Source of the DNA: Perkinsus chesapeaki
Lineage: Eukaryota; Perkinsozoa; Perkinsida; Perkinsidae
Direction of reading: 5' to 3'
NCBI GenBank assembly: GCA_013115145.1
Contig: JAAPAO010000148.1
Span: forward strand, 1-62,163
DNA length: 62,163 nt
Made by a program: the position numbers and the translations under genes. Under the pieces are notes generated by a model, which made no database searches, was not told the DNA's origin, and saw only the letters and a list, made by a program, of their open reading frames with translations. Shown here piece after piece: positions 43,301 through 56,243 of the stretch. Numbering within the stretch: the stretch's first letter is position 1; each line of letters starts with the position of its first letter.

Positions 43301-46010
43301 GTGCGCTGGCTCCAGTAATGGGTACTTGAACTGGGCCCGTGCTGCTAGAGCGGCTGTCACCGAGGTTTCCACCACCCCCGCCCCCCATCACTCGGCGGAC
43401 AATGTACTCCGCCAGAGTGATGTCCCATGGCTGAGCGCGGTCCTCGGGGTCCCTGTTGGCGTACATGCCGAAGAGATGGGGCTTTGGATGGCTCGCGTAC
43501 TTCTCGGCTTGGCCAACCATATACACTATAGTGGGAAGACACTGGCTTCCGCCCTCCCAAGAAAACTGACTAAGTCTCTTCTCGCGGTCCATTGCATGGC
43601 CGATGTCAGCTGAGACCATAATATCGAGTGGCATACGCGAGCACCGGGAAAGGGAGGGCGAGCTGTTGAGGGGGTGACAGGCGGCGTAGTGCTCATCGAT
43701 GAAGGTGTCTTGAAAGAACTCAGTCTGGGCGAGTATGGCGTACCCAACCTTCACGGCCCATTTGGTGCACACTCTGCCGGCCTTGAGGAGGGCTCGGTCC
43801 TCCGGACGATGCCCATGTGTCTTGAGACAGAGCGTCGCCAGCCTCGAGTTCATGCCGCCACGGATAACCATGTTCACGCTGCGCAGAGGCACTCGACCTC
43901 GGTGCTCTTGTGATGCGTTATCGTTGGGCACGATCTGCAAAGACAACTCCTCCTCTCAACCTCAGCCCGGCCAGGAGAGACCCACCTTCCACTGCTCGGC
44001 CACTCCAACCACATGGGTCATCTTCTGAGCATGAGCCACGCTAAGAACGTCCATGTTGGCCAGGACCACCCCTCCAGCAGCACTGGCCGCCAACTCCAAG
44101 TTGCATTGGGGGACATGAGTGCACACACTGACGCCAGCTTCGAGAAGAGCATCCAAGGCTCGCCTGAGAATTACCGTGAGATGAAGCAACCGAAGAACGA
44201 ATGCTGCCACAACCTACCGCGTTACTCTGCCGCCGCAGAGGAGAATTTGCACCGGTGTGTCCGGACCTCCGAGGGAGACAATCTTCTTCACAACGATTTC
44301 GATGTAGCTCTGTTCTTGGGCCCTGAGGAAGTCCATTGGGATGAAGCCTGATTTACTAGGGCCCTCGAACTCTATGGCTCCCTGGATGCAGACCAGGCCG
44401 GCATTTGCCCGCCATAGGGGCATCTCAGTGTTGGCTACATTATGGTGGAAAATGGTGCCCCTCAGATAGTAGCTGAGGCTCAGGGACGGGTGCCCGCCAC
44501 CACCACCATCCCAATCGTTACCGGTGAGCGTTCGGACCTTGACCAGTTTAAGTATGTCTATGTTATTATCGCCCCCGCCCTCAGCCAGCGGCAACAGCTT
44601 GTCCTGGATGCTCTCGACAGCCTGCCATGCTAGGTTCATAACCACCTCGTAGTTCTCGTCGGTGAAGTGCTCGCCCATGCAGGCCTTGCAACACTCCTTA
44701 ACGCTCCATCTCCAATGCTCGGTCATAGTCCTCCGGAGTTCGCTGCAGTGATGCACTTCCTGCTCCTCTCCACCGCCGCCGCCGCCAGACGAAGGCATGG
44801 CCCGGACCTTCTCGAGGCTCGGCAGATGGGCTTTGGTTTCGGATAAGCTTCGTCGGAGCGAATCCATGACATCAGCATCACCAACAAGCTCATCAGTGGT
44901 CTCGAAGAGACTGTCCAGAGGCTTCGAGAACTGCTCAGTAGGCGGGGCCGATCGTACCGAGAAAGTCGTAAGAGCGTGGGCCCATATGGTCGCCGACGCC
45001 TCTGCGTCCTCGACTCTCGCCGAGTATTCACTTCTGGTGTCACTTTCACCACTTTCGCTCACTGCAAGGTCTGCACTGTGATAGCGGCGTCCCTCGGAAG
45101 CATCGGAGCCCCTCGAGTCACCAAACCCAGGCACCGCCATGCTCCAGGCCCGGCCCTGGCCTCTGTGCGCATAGGTGGCCCCCGCCGGGCTCCGGGGCGA
45201 AGACACCAGACTCTCTAATGGCATCCGGAGCTCCTCGTCCTCCTTGGCGACCAGCTGTTGAGCATCGGGCGAGTGCAGCAACACTGTTGAGTGGCAATGA
45301 TCGCAGACTCGATGTTGGCCTTCTATGAAGTGATTGCTGCATCGATAACAGAATATTCTCCCACATATTCTGCAGTGGTGCTTACGGCGGAATGCATGGA
45401 AGGTCCTCGAGCAGCCAAAGCACGCCGTGCAGGTTTCGTCCGGCATCCACAGGCTTCGGCCATTCTCGCCGTCCAGGAGCTGGACCGGAGGGCTCGGTGG
45501 AGGCGGAGATCCTCGCATGGCAGCTACTTCAGACTGCTGATGACGGTAATGCCGGCTGCTGCTCGAAGCAGAACCATCGGCGTTGCTGAGAGAGCTTCTC
45601 CTGGACCTTCGACCCTGTGGAGTATCGGGGACACCGAGCATGGACCTCGCGGCTTTCCTCCACCATGTGTTGAGACGCCCGCCGATGGTCTGGTCACCGA
45701 CTGCACCACGCTGGTGACCTTCACCTTCGTCACCGCTGCAGCTTATGTCGCTGCCCTGGTCAGAATCATCGTACACCGGGGGCAGGGCCAGAGACCTCGA
45801 CTCGGTGATGACCGGAGGCGGGGCCTGTACCCTTCTCGAGACCAGCCCTGTGATGTGGGGTGCTGAGGTTGAGCCACTGATCCCTCGGGAGAGGCTCCTA
45901 TAAGGAGGGGCAGGCCAGCCAGCTCTCAGGTTGCCCTCTGGGTCGTAGACACGCACGTCGACCGTAGACTCGTTCGGGGGCCGATGAGAGCCTTCCTCCG
46001 AGTCGGCCAT
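40378..46010 (-). CDS. PIKFYVE: PIKfyve/Fab1 phosphatidylinositol 3-phosphate 5-kinase
   Basis: Four exons in phase: 46010-44218, 44163-43986, 43934-40571 and 40508-40378 (introns 54, 51 and 62 nt), 1821 aa. Order of domains: low-complexity N-terminus; FYVE zinc finger (about residues 186-245, RRKHHCRICG, eight Cys/His ligands) that binds PI3P on endosomes; CPN60/TCP1-like domain (about 430-730, spanning exons 1-3); cysteine-rich region (CRVCGTNVTPRV, SIGKFLELFFHN); C-terminal PIPK kinase with GKSGASFYVSHNGRYIFKAL, LLLFDLKG, VDYSLLLMIH and GMIDYFRPYTWEKQLE. It ends PTVIHPEDYARRF, as Fab1 proteins do. It makes PI(3,5)P2 on endolysosomes. Exon 3 is long (3.4 kb). The start is the first ATG of the exon, 86 bp from the SF3B3 stop. 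Confidence 0.93.
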
Positions 46011-46096
46011 TTACAAAAATCCTGAATCCAGAGCAGCGTCTGTGATCAACGCAGGAGGAGCAGGCTGGAGATAGATATCAATTGTAAACGTTGGTA

Positions 46097-49000
46097 TTAA
46101 GTACGGAAGGCCGCGGTGGCCATGACCCCACGAAGGGTGTCCAAGGCAGCTGCTATCTGGTCCGTCACGCTCTGAGGGTCGCCTTCGGGTAGCATTCCGG
46201 CCTCCAGCAAGGCCTGCTGCACTGTGGGATTGAGGGAGCTGCCATCAAGACCGATCAACTGAGATGGAGCATTTGCCGTCATAGCGGACACGATCCGTCC
46301 TACCTGCTCGCACATGTCCCCATCTATGACACCAGCGGAAGGCGGCTGTAATGGCTGCCGATGGTTGGGCCTGGTCGGACAGACGCAGGTTCGGAAGAGA
46401 CCCTCGAGGTACTGAAAGGCGAGAGGAAGTGAACGCCATCGAAGAGCAGATAGCTAACTGATAGAAACTGTGGGGAGTCTGCGAAGGAGTCTATGGTGCC
46501 AGCCTGTGCCTGTTGCTTCCATGGCCCGCCAGCCATGGCCCCACCGTCCGGGAGGGGCACTAAGACCCCTATGGCACCTCGGACCTGATGATAGAGATAC
46601 TAAGAATAATGGAGGGCTTGAAATAACAGCAACTCACAGTGCCGTAGATGATGCACTGAGGCAGGGCGCCCAAGAGGGAGGTCTCTGCAGCGCAGATAGC
46701 TGTGGGTATGTCGCAGCCCAAAGTGATGTGGGCAAGAGGCTCGAACTGAAGGTGGCGCAACGCAGCGGCGGGTCAGCTTAGGAGCCGGTCGGGCTGATGC
46801 TTACGCAGGGGGAAATCTCCAAAGGCATCCGCATTGGGTAACCGGCAAGGTCGCTTTTCTCATCGGCAGCTATGTGGCCGGGAACTCGCATTGTGGTGAG
46901 GCCGCCTCGCTTGTCCCCAACAACGACTGTGTCCCGGTCGAAGATGCAGGCAGAGGCGAACTGGGCTCCAAGTTGGCCACCAAAGTCCCGACAGAGAGCT
47001 TGAGTGGACCAATCACGTTTCCTAAGAATATTCCCTGTCTCAAGATCCGGTATGGTCAATGCACGCCGTAAGGGCTATAATGAATCGATCGTGTGCCGAG
47101 TGTCGTCGGCGTGTCGGCCGCTTGGACAACTTCAAGAGCGCAATCGATGTCCCGTCATTCGGCGGTCATCGAGTTCCCCTCACACCACACGACTGAATAC
47201 GGCAGGTTTCAGATCCCATTTCACCTTCCCCATGGGAACCTCGATGACTTCCAGCTATTATCCTGTTGAAATGACTGTGGGAGTTGGACCAAATGTGCCT
47301 TGTCTCCCGGTGACCCCTACCAGCTCACAGGCATCCCTCACCTTATTCCATGCAACTGCAGCCCTCCTCTTGACCGAGCTGCTGAGTATATCCTATCGGG
47401 GCATTTGCTATCATGTGCACACTGCAGCCAGATTGGTGCATCCATCTTGCTCCATGACTGTCGAGTTAACTGCAGCCTGTCTCGGAAGTTGTACCTGGTC
47501 GTCACTTCCCAGCCAGCGTCCTCAGTAGCCTACAGCGCCACAGTCCCATTAACCAGACTGGCCACCAGCCCCGCGCCGTCCCCATGTGCGGTCATGGCTA
47601 TCACTGCAGCCTCTGTCGGTTGCTCCATTGCCAAATGAAGCTCGTAGCGGCGATGGGTCATCGGTGCCGGCTCCAGCTCGAAGTAGTTGTACCTGCCAGA
47701 CAGTGCTGGCTGCCCGATCTGGTCGACGGGGAGCTGTATCCCTACAGGCGTATGGAGTAGCTGTCTGCCTCGCCATCGCTGGTGCCCATGCTTCGAACCC
47801 CAACGGCCAAAACAGGCGGTTGCTGAGACACTAGGGCGGTTTTGGACACCACCGCAGTGATGCAGAGGCACTCTTCATTGGAGGGGAAATTGAGTGTGGC
47901 CAGCGTGGTGAAGGTTCGCCCTCCTAAGAGATGCAGCACAGACCCACCGGCGGTCTCTCCGGCGCTGCCTGACAAGACACGTAACAAATTACCACAGTTG
48001 CAGCCAGGCTCACTTTTCCGTGGCGAATCTCGTGCCAGGACGGCGATGACGAACTCTCCAGGTTCCCCCTCCGGATGGGGCCCGAGGACGACAATTCGAC
48101 GGCCAGTTCTGCCTAGCCGGACTGGCTTGAGGAGATCATGAAAGGCTGCCCAGTGGCCATCAAGCGGTAGCAGCAAACTGCCCAGGACCAGCGATGAGGA
48201 GCCGGCATCTTGGTCACACATGTAGACTATCCCGCCTGTAGGGCAGGCCTCTGTGACGTAAGGCGCCAGGAACACCGGCACATCCATACCGCAGCCAGTG
48301 ACCGGAACACACCAGTCCTCCCCTGGACCGGTGGACTGCCGACACACGAACATATCGGCACCGAGGGCAAGAGTGGTATCATCGGGTAGAGTAGTAACCT
48401 GGCGAACAGGTTTGGAACCGAGGAACCGGGAACGCTGTCTGGCAAGGGAGCCAAGGTCAGGGTCCACTGAGTACTTCATTAGAACGCCATTAATTAGGCC
48501 AAGATAGAGCGAATGTTGCCCACCGTTGACGCAGTTGATGTGGATGCTTTCAACAGTGCTGCTGACATTGGCCACAGTGAGGGCCTGGAAGCCGAGGCGC
48601 TGCTGCGCTGCCCCATCATCCTGCATGCCGGCCTCCTCATACCTATATAAGGCCACCTTGCTCCCACGAGTGCAGAGTGCTAGCAGGCCGCTAGCCGCGG
48701 ACAACGTCATAATCTCGGTGTCAGTGTCGAAGCTGCCGACCTCGTTCACGAGACCAGGCGCGTCCACGGCTAAGGCCACCACTCGGCCACGGTGGCGCAC
48801 CTCACCGTCAGTCAGGGCCACGAAGACCAGACCACCGTCTTTGCAGGCTGCGGCAATCCTACATCCTCGAGGGGGATGCCAGTCTCCGCCCCTTGGCACC
48901 AGTTTGCACTCGGCAGGGGTTACCTGGACGCCCTGGCCGGCAAAGACCGTAGGAAGGCCGGTGACGAACTCGGCCTCTCCGACGGGGACCTCCGCCATAC

Positions 49001-50839
49001 CAGAACCTGTCAGCTGCAGGACCAGCGTGACGTCCACAAAGGAGATGAGAATGTACCGTGTGCGGACCTCGTCCTCGATGGTGAAGATCGCAGTGGACCG
49101 CCCCGGCAGCGGTGTCGAGCCCAATTTGAGCATGCCAACCCCGTACCTACACACTCGTCAGCTAGGACCTTCTTGACGGGAACAGCGGTCTGGAACCCAC
49201 CCTAGTGCTCGGAGCTGGGAGTGCTGGCCTCGGCCTGCCAGGACCAGACAGGCCGGCTGACCACGGTCCTCCTGGCCTGCTGCTCCGTTGGCCCCTTCCC
49301 CAATTCCAGCAGTGCCGTCCGGCAAGGCTACCGGCGTGGACGCTGTTCGGTCCAACATGGTAACCACCTAACAGACTGCTGCTCACTGAAGCCTTCGATC
49401 TACCTGGGCTTACCTTCAGGTCGGTGATGGGGCCCATCGAGGCCATCTCCTCATCTTGATTTTCTATTGCGTACTCCGTTGGCATCTCCCCTGTAGACGG
49501 GTTCATCAGCCTCAACAGCTGCGGCCCGTCTCCACAGAGGGCCACCGCCGAGTCCAGTGCCGGCACCCAGGCCATGGTTCGTACCGGCTGACTGGCATCC
49601 AGGGCCATCAGAGCGCTCGACAGACCAGAGGCTCCCAAATACAGATGCACCGCACCGCTGGTCAGGACGCAAACGAATCCTTCACGGAATGCCATAAGAG
49701 CAGTCGCTGTAGTGCCAGACGGCAGAGGGACGCTGACCGGATCGGCCTCGGGCGCAGCGAAGTCCACCAACGCTAGACTGGGACCGGTTGTAGCGACCAC
49801 ACACTTGGCGGTGGATAACTAATAATGACAGTGCTTACGGGACCACCACTAGGACCAGAGACTCACCGGCTCGCAAAACACAGAGTCCCGGACGGAGCGT
49901 GCCTCCACCTTACGGCCGCCGCCCTGATCGCCTTCAAAGGCGTACCTGGGCGAGGAACCCTACGGCTCGATCAAAGCGTCACTACTCACCGTGCCACGGC
50001 CTCCTTTATGCCATCATCAGACGACCATTTAATAACGCATGCCACACCGGCAGACCCCTCCAGAGGTTTGGCGTCAAAGACCACCAAATCGGAATCTAAG
50101 CAGCCTCACTTTTAGTCGCACCAAGTCCCTCCAGCGCCTCGCCGCGTGCCCATCACTACTGTCGGCTATCCGCTCCATCTTAACCGGCCGTCTTGTTTCC
50201 CCATGTGCCTCGCTATACGCTTCGGTGTCATTCCCGTCCACTTCCATCGCATCCGCCTCTCCGGCGCCTCCCTTATACAGTACCAGATCTCCCACAGCAT
50301 TCACCGTGAAGAATGCACCACCGTCCGAGCCGGCCGGGAAAACGTACCTGATCGACGAGGCCTTCATCAACGTGGGTGGAGAGTACTACATTGGGGCCGT
50401 GACTTCATCTTGCAGTAGCGAGCTCATGCTTGGGCTCGCCGATGCCGGCCTCGACGCCCGGAATTCAACCACCAGTAAAACGCCGCCGGTTTCGACAGCG
50501 ACCACTCGAATGCCCACAACAGTTCCACAGACGCACAAAGCGAGAATGAGATCATCCCCGCCGCCGCTGGACAAATGGCGTACCTGACCACACCCTGCCT
50601 CGGGAACCTGTCGCGTATCCAGCTACCTCCGAGCTCAGATTCCTCACCGCCGCTCGGACCAACTTAGTCTCATCCAAGCTCGCCAGAGTGTCCCCGTCCG
50701 ATTGATCGGTAAGAGTCGAATTCGTCGGAGTTGTCCAATACTCCAGCCGGCTGCCCCTGGCTAGGGCCACTGCATTCCTTCCCACTGTACACAGAGACGT
50801 TATCAGCGAGGAGTCCAACAGGGTGAGCTTATAAAACAT
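46097..50839 (-). CDS. SF3B3: Splicing factor 3B subunit 3 (SF3b130)
   Basis: Multi-exon CPSF_A/DDB1-type triple beta-propeller of the U2 snRNP SF3b complex. Recognisable blocks in order: start MFYKLTLLDSSLIT at 50839; PACLVLAGRGQHSQLRAL followed by RYGVGMLKL (human CGRGPRSSLRVLRHGLEV); TRYILISFVDVTLVLQL (YIIVSFVNATLVLSI); SLYLGLINGVLMKYSVDP then RFLGSKPVR (FLYLNIGLQNGVLLRTVLDP..YLGSRPVK); FDRDTVVVGDKRGG (DYDTVAGADKFGN); and GVIDGDMCEQ near the C-terminus (NVIDGDLCEQ). After DGDMCEQ the tail differs from the animal protein and is longer (about 65 residues, ending VMATAAFRT). Exons are separated by short introns, of which I did not resolve all. It lies 86 bp upstream of PIKfyve on the same strand. 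Confidence 0.88.
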
Positions 50840-51124
50840 CGGCAACGAGGAGGCTCCTCTGGCTGTCGTGACACGGATGTGACAATTCACTGTAACACGA
50901 GTCCACATTAGGTTACCAGAAAATAAGGAGGATCCAACTGTCATACACCTATACTGCACCAGCAGCAGCACTGCCAGCCGCCACGCTGGGCTTACCGGAC
51001 CGCCGCCTGGGGGCGATCGCTGCTGATGGACTACGGCACTGGTGTGCCGGGGTGAAAAATAGTATAGAGAATCTGATGAACAATCTGATTAATGTACTTC
51101 GCCACCAATAAAAGTGTAATAAAT
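50840..51124. other. Short spacer between SF3B3 and USP genes
   Basis: 285 bp between the USP stop (right) and the SF3B3 start (left), both on the minus strand. It presumably holds the USP 3' end and the SF3B3 promoter and 5' leader. No motif stands out. Confidence 0.5.
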
Positions 51125-53682
51125 TCACCGCTTCGCTCCGCCGTCCTGCTCTACAGTCGAATGGTATTCGCGACTGTCATAGTCACGAGTCTCCTCCTCC
51201 TCAGCAGCAGCCCCCTCCACCGGTTCATCAACCCCATCCACTTTACGTCTGTACACCAACATGTACACGGATCCTGCGGTCTCCCATACCATAGGGCCGA
51301 ACCTGAGGCCCATACGGACCGTGGCATCATCAAAGGACACGAAACGGTCCTCCAGACCAGCAGCCCGGACATAGGATACATAATGGCCAAGGTCACAGGA
51401 CTGTCCCTCATGGCAGACCACACCGACAAGCTCGTATAGGATCGGCGACCCGATTCTGTTCTCAGTGAAAGGGCGAACGTTCAAATCCTGGCAGTACAGG
51501 AATTTGCCAATCGCCTTTTTGCGGCCATCCTCAGCGAATCGTTGCAGAACAAATATCAGCACCGGAGGCAGCTTGTCCGATTCCAGCCAGGACCTCCTTA
51601 TGGCTGTACCATTCCTCGTGAGCCGTCCGCATCCACACTTCACCTCACCCTCCACTATACTAGGCCTCCCAAACATTTCCTTCAGCGCCGAACGAAGGTC
51701 TCCGCAGTCGCACATTGGCACTGGTAACGCCGTGTAGGTGTCGCTGGACACCAGGGTGCTGTTGATGCAGGCCAAGTCAGGACAGTCAACTTGTGTGGTA
51801 CACTTGCTCTCTCCACATATAAGATGCTCCAACGAGCTCCCCTTATCACCATTCTCCCCAGAGAGCCCGTCCAATAGCTTCATTAGGAACTCACTAGCAT
51901 CCATCTCCTGGTCCAATGGCAGCCCCAAGGCCCTCAGCAGCGGCTCAGCATTGGCCAACTGAGGCTCCGACGATGTCAGCTCCTCCACCACCTCCGAGAA
52001 TGCCTTCGTCACAGGCCCGCTGCCCACGTCATCCAATATGCCCGGCAACCGGGATAGAACCTGCAGCGTTGCGTTAGCATAACAGAGCGTCCCCGTGTTG
52101 ATCATCCCTCCCGCCTTCTTAGCCGGCGACGGAGGCTCGTCCCCATATGAACCTGGCGTCTCCGTCCGAAGCCTATCAGTTGTCGGCGGCACTGTAGTCG
52201 ACGCCATGGAACGGTAGGCTTCAGGCAGCGAGTCCAGCGTGAGGCCTGGCTTCCCCTTCACCGCCACAGCCGGGGGCTTCTCGGCCATCACAGGAGACAC
52301 GTCCTCCGATGGCGTAAAGACCTCCTCCGCTGGTGGGGCGCTGGGCACCTCAGTCGACCGTGGTGACGTACGCATCTCCGGCGGTTTCTCGACCGGATGC
52401 CTTACCGGGGCCTTCGGCGGCGACGCACGTTGTGTTGTTATTGGCGGTACGTAATGTATCAAATCTGAGGGCCCCACATGGCAAACATCCCAGCCGGTCC
52501 AACCCCCCCTACTACCACACGCTTGCCTCATAAGGTTGATGTTCTGCTCCGTTCCCAGCGTCCTCACCGCTCGACACGCTTGTTCCAAACCACACCGAAC
52601 AAGCGTCAGTCGGAGAGCTGTCACGTCCTTCACGTCATAGCAGGCATCGTAGAGCTAAACCACAAAGCCTCTTTCACCACCCGGCCTTCCATCTTCCATA
52701 CTACCTTCCATATGTTCTCGGCAAACCCCTCCCTACTGCCGAACCTCAGCTCCCTGAGTGCCACCGCGGCCTTGACCCTGTTTGTGGCCTGCTCCCCTCG
52801 CCGGACAGGCTTCTCGTGACACGCCAAATACCGCACAAGTCGGCCCGTGAGCTTCACCATGCTCTCCGCGTCCTCCGTAGATATTCGCTCATAGTACATA
52901 CCTATGGCCCGTGGCAAGTCTTCCACCAGAGCCTCGCCCGCTCGGTCCAAAAATGGCTTCGGAAACCGACAAGTGACAGTGTGATGGTGGCGCTGTTTCT
53001 GGCAGATGTGCTCCTCCATGGCCACAGCAAGGATCCTCATGCATGTCACAGCTCGCTCCGGGGTGAAGACATCTGGGTACACCCAAGAGGCCAAATAGAC
53101 GTTGACACCGCTGTGCTGCTGGAAGCCGGCTAGGCTGACTAACCCGGCTGGGAGGTACTCCACCTGCCCATCAGCGGCAGACATCGCAACATAGTCATAG
53201 GCATCCGAGGCAACCAGATCGAACTCTCGCGGTAGGTGACGGAGGGCAGTCCGCTCGGCAATGTGGAACCACTGGAGACGAAGGTCGCCCATGGTCATGG
53301 CCCGATTGAAGGGGGCTGGCTTCAGATTGGCGCCGTCCTTTTTGAGGGTGAGTCGCTGGCCAGCGAGGAACTCTCCCAGTCGGCTACCCGGGTCGATGTT
53401 GGACAGAGCCTCCAGCAACCATAACGCGGACTTGTCGGAGCTCTTGCCCAAACTGCGGTTCATCATCACACGAGCCAGCACCGCGCACAACGACGAAATG
53501 AATGGCAGAAGCCTAGCAGCGCTGGTAGTCGATCGAAAGATATCTTCGAACTCAGCTGAGATAACCCGGAGGATGCTGGCGATCTCTGCCGGTCTATACT
53601 CGGCCTTTAGCAGGTCCAACAGCTTGGCATTGTACTTGCTTAGTAGAGGATAGATAGTAGTCGGTGGTGTAGGTCTTGGCAT
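51125..53682 (-). CDS. Ubiquitin-specific protease (C19 family)
   Basis: Two exons (53682-52705 and 52654-51125) join around a 50-nt intron in phase 0 to give 835 aa. The C-terminal half is a USP catalytic domain. The cysteine box MINTGTLCYANATLQ starts near residue 505 (usual form NLGNTCYMNS). Two zinc CxxC-like pairs flank EGEVKCGCG. LPPVLIFVLQRF follows, and the histidine box is GHYVSYVR followed by FVSFDDATV. So it removes ubiquitin from substrates. The first 326 residues are helical and contain no domain I know. A proline-rich linker with PPKAPVRHP, PPAEEVF and PPSPAKK joins the two. Without the intron the two frames overlap by a few bases, which is why they could be mistaken for two genes. 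Confidence 0.82.
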
Positions 53683-54062
53683 GCAGCTGCAGCGTGCGAA
53701 GGCAACGCCGACTTACGATAAATTATATACTAAATAACCGGTAACCGAGTCCATTCGTTACGGAAAGATTCTTCGCCGTGCGCACGCGTATCTTTGTACA
53801 ATCTCACGCGCCACGAAATATCGCGCACGCCCGAGGTCGCGAAGACGCGCTGCTCTTCCTGTCATAAGCACCCAACTGGTGCACCGTGACTCAATACCAG
53901 TGAAGATAGATTCGTGCGATCGACCATTGGAGGAGGGTGTGGGTTGACAGTTTATTAATGGATTATCTCCTTTCCGGCTGCGCTGGACAATGCAAGAGCG
54001 CAGCTGCCACGGATGCTTTAGTCTCCCTCAATTTAAAGTGGTGTGCTAATAGCGTCATTCAT
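53683..54062. promoter_or_regulatory. CpG-rich divergent promoter region
   Basis: The region separates the start of the minus-strand USP gene and a plus-strand gene. It is rich in CG dinucleotides around 53775-53860, with repeated CACGC/CGCGC words. Position and composition suggest a shared promoter; there is no direct evidence. Confidence 0.3.
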
Positions 54063-55888
54063 CAATTATACAATGACGCTGAGACCGATTGCCGAGTGGA
54101 AATGATGCAGTAAGGCGACCTCATACCGCTCTCGCCGCTAACTCTACCGTTTCAAAGGTACAAGCTGAAAGGCTTGCGGCCGTCGAAGGCCAAGCTCGAG
54201 CGTTGGAGCACGTACACATCCCCGCAGCACTTGGCCCGGTTTGCTAACGAATCCAAGGACTACGTCCGGAGGTGGACGATGCTGCACAGGTGTCGTTTTG
54301 TGAGGTACTGTTGGGAGGGGCCGGGCTGCTGCTGGGATCGGGTCTTGGTCAGCACCGAGCAATGCCGGCTGCTGATAACCTTGCAACATCGCCTGCAGTT
54401 TGACCTAGAGGATGCGGCCAGACGCAAAACCAGCGACGATGACGATGACGAGGGCCATGGGGAGAAGTAGGTCACTGGCGTTGGAGGCTTGGATGGTGAT
54501 ATAAGGTTCACGGTGGAGGGGGTCAGCATGCAGCTGCTGAAGGACCTTACGCGGGGGAATGTATACGTCATTGGCGGCAAACGGTTTGACTATAGAGAAG
54601 AGCTAGCGTGCCAAAGTGTATCTCATTCGAAGGTTCACGAAGAGTAATGGTCACGAACCGCGGCGGATTGGTTAGCTGCTGTCGTTCAGGGACGGAGACA
54701 CTACGGCTGGTGAGGACAGTAGCCCGGCGGCATTGCAAAGGGAATGCACGGCCACTACTGGATGCCACCAGTCCGGATCCGAGGCGTCATCGCCTTGTGT
54801 GGGTCGACCGCCATTTGAGGCATCACCCGGTAGTAACAGGCAGAGGTAGTCTAAAAGGGGATGGGAGGGAAGAATGGTATGGAGGCGGTGACAGGTTCAT
54901 TTCTCGGGTCGTGGATGAGATAACTAGTATAGTGGGCCGGTATTGCGCGGAGCAAAGTATCCCCTCAGAGCAGCGCAGATTGCTCACTATGGCCGCTACC
55001 TCTGAGATGTCCCAAGCTGGTGAGCTCACCGGGAGCCCGCTGGCTGGCATCGCCGCTCAGGGTTCGCCAATTTGGAGTATTCAGCGGTCACGACACGGCA
55101 GTTTGTGTGCGAGCATCCGCTCCAGACGACAGAGGTCCATCTGAATGCGTTGCCGGATGGCACTGGGATTCGTGTGAAGCTAATGACGAGGAAGAGCGAG
55201 TTCTCGAGCTACGCGGTAGTAGGGGTGGAGGCACGCTTGTAGAGAACGTCGGGATAATTTTGTGGCGCGCGCCGGTTCACTGTTGGTGCTGCTGATGTTA
55301 GGTTGGATACGAGAGCACTCCACCGGATGTTGCGTTCACCCCGTGTGGACCTGGTAGCAGCAGGACGTTACGAGCGGAGATAGTCTGGAGGTTAAGGGAG
55401 CCACAGCTGAAGAAGGCTGCTCCGGATGAACGTAGTAGAGCATTATGGAGCGGCCGTCCACAACGGACATTAGGAGCCTAGTCTCGACTAACGGCATTAA
55501 AGGCGCTTGCGGATCACCACCTTGCGCGTGCTTTGGTAGGGCACGAATGTAGTTTTTTCCGGATCCGAAGTCGAAGTGCCGCTTGCTGACCAAACGGGAA
55601 AAATACCAATTATTGACTTAGCTTACATTGAGTTTGATCGCTGGCATTCTTGTGTCCAACTTAACGTTTCAACGCAGCAAATCCGAGCAAGCTTGTCCCT
55701 CTACTGTATCACTTCTCCGTTTAGCTGCCGAATTCCGTGTAACGCCACGAGCGGATTTGTTGGCGATGAAGAACCCGTTTGAAGTGGTATTGACTGATGG
55801 CGAGGAGAAGCTTGTCGCTCGACCAGCGAGCTCTAGTGATTGGCATTGGAGACGTATCTTTGAGAACTCACTTAAAATAAGCCTGTAG
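54063..55888 (+). CDS. Multi-exon gene, weakly VPS13/chorein-like, structure unresolved
   Basis: Plus-strand frames interrupted as if by micro-introns. Pieces with protein-like composition are LRPSKAKLERW..FANESKDYVRRW (about 54170-54290), LQHRLQFDLEDAARRK (about 54385-54430), DIRFTVEGVSMQLLKDL (about 54500-54550), and EHPLQTTEVHLNALPDG..RKSEFSSYAVVGVEARL (about 55110-55232). The order (WW/Y-type linker, acidic helix, beta-strand repeats) is reminiscent of the N-terminal part of VPS13 lipid-transfer proteins, but individual matches are poor. It may be a shortened gene, a pseudogene, or something else. I cannot give exon borders. Confidence 0.3.
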
Positions 55889-56243
55889 CTGCCGCTGCTG
55901 ATGCTGCTTCGCTCCGCCTTGAAAATGACCCTTTTGATTGACCAGTTGATTTGTAGGCAGTTTTGATTGTTCCATACGGATTGTTACTTCTAGTATTATT
56001 ATTACCATGCTTTCGGTTGCTCTCCTTAGTAGTAGGCCTATGTCGCCGTAGCCGCCTCCCTTATTTAACTACATTATTATTTCCTCAGTAGTAGTATATA
56101 GTATAAGCTAGTGGAGTTGCTGCTGCCATTGTGTATCCTATCACCGATACTAGTACGTTACCTGCCCACTAGGATGTGCCTTACACTATAGAGTTGCGTT
56201 CACTGAGGATGGCTGGGTCTATCGTAGCAGTTGCACTTTCCCA
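55889..56243. other. Intergenic spacer
   Basis: An AT-richer stretch with several TATTATTA-like words before the SNRNP40 start. It probably contains that gene's promoter. No other feature is seen. Confidence 0.45.

Noticed and set aside
40534..45866. Many plus-strand open frames opposite PIKfyve, some over 190 codons
   Set aside because: They are antisense shadows of a GC-rich conserved coding sequence whose minus-strand reading has unambiguous domains.
47004..50587. Plus-strand frames opposite SF3B3
   Set aside because: Same reason: antisense to exons that match SF3B3 in order.
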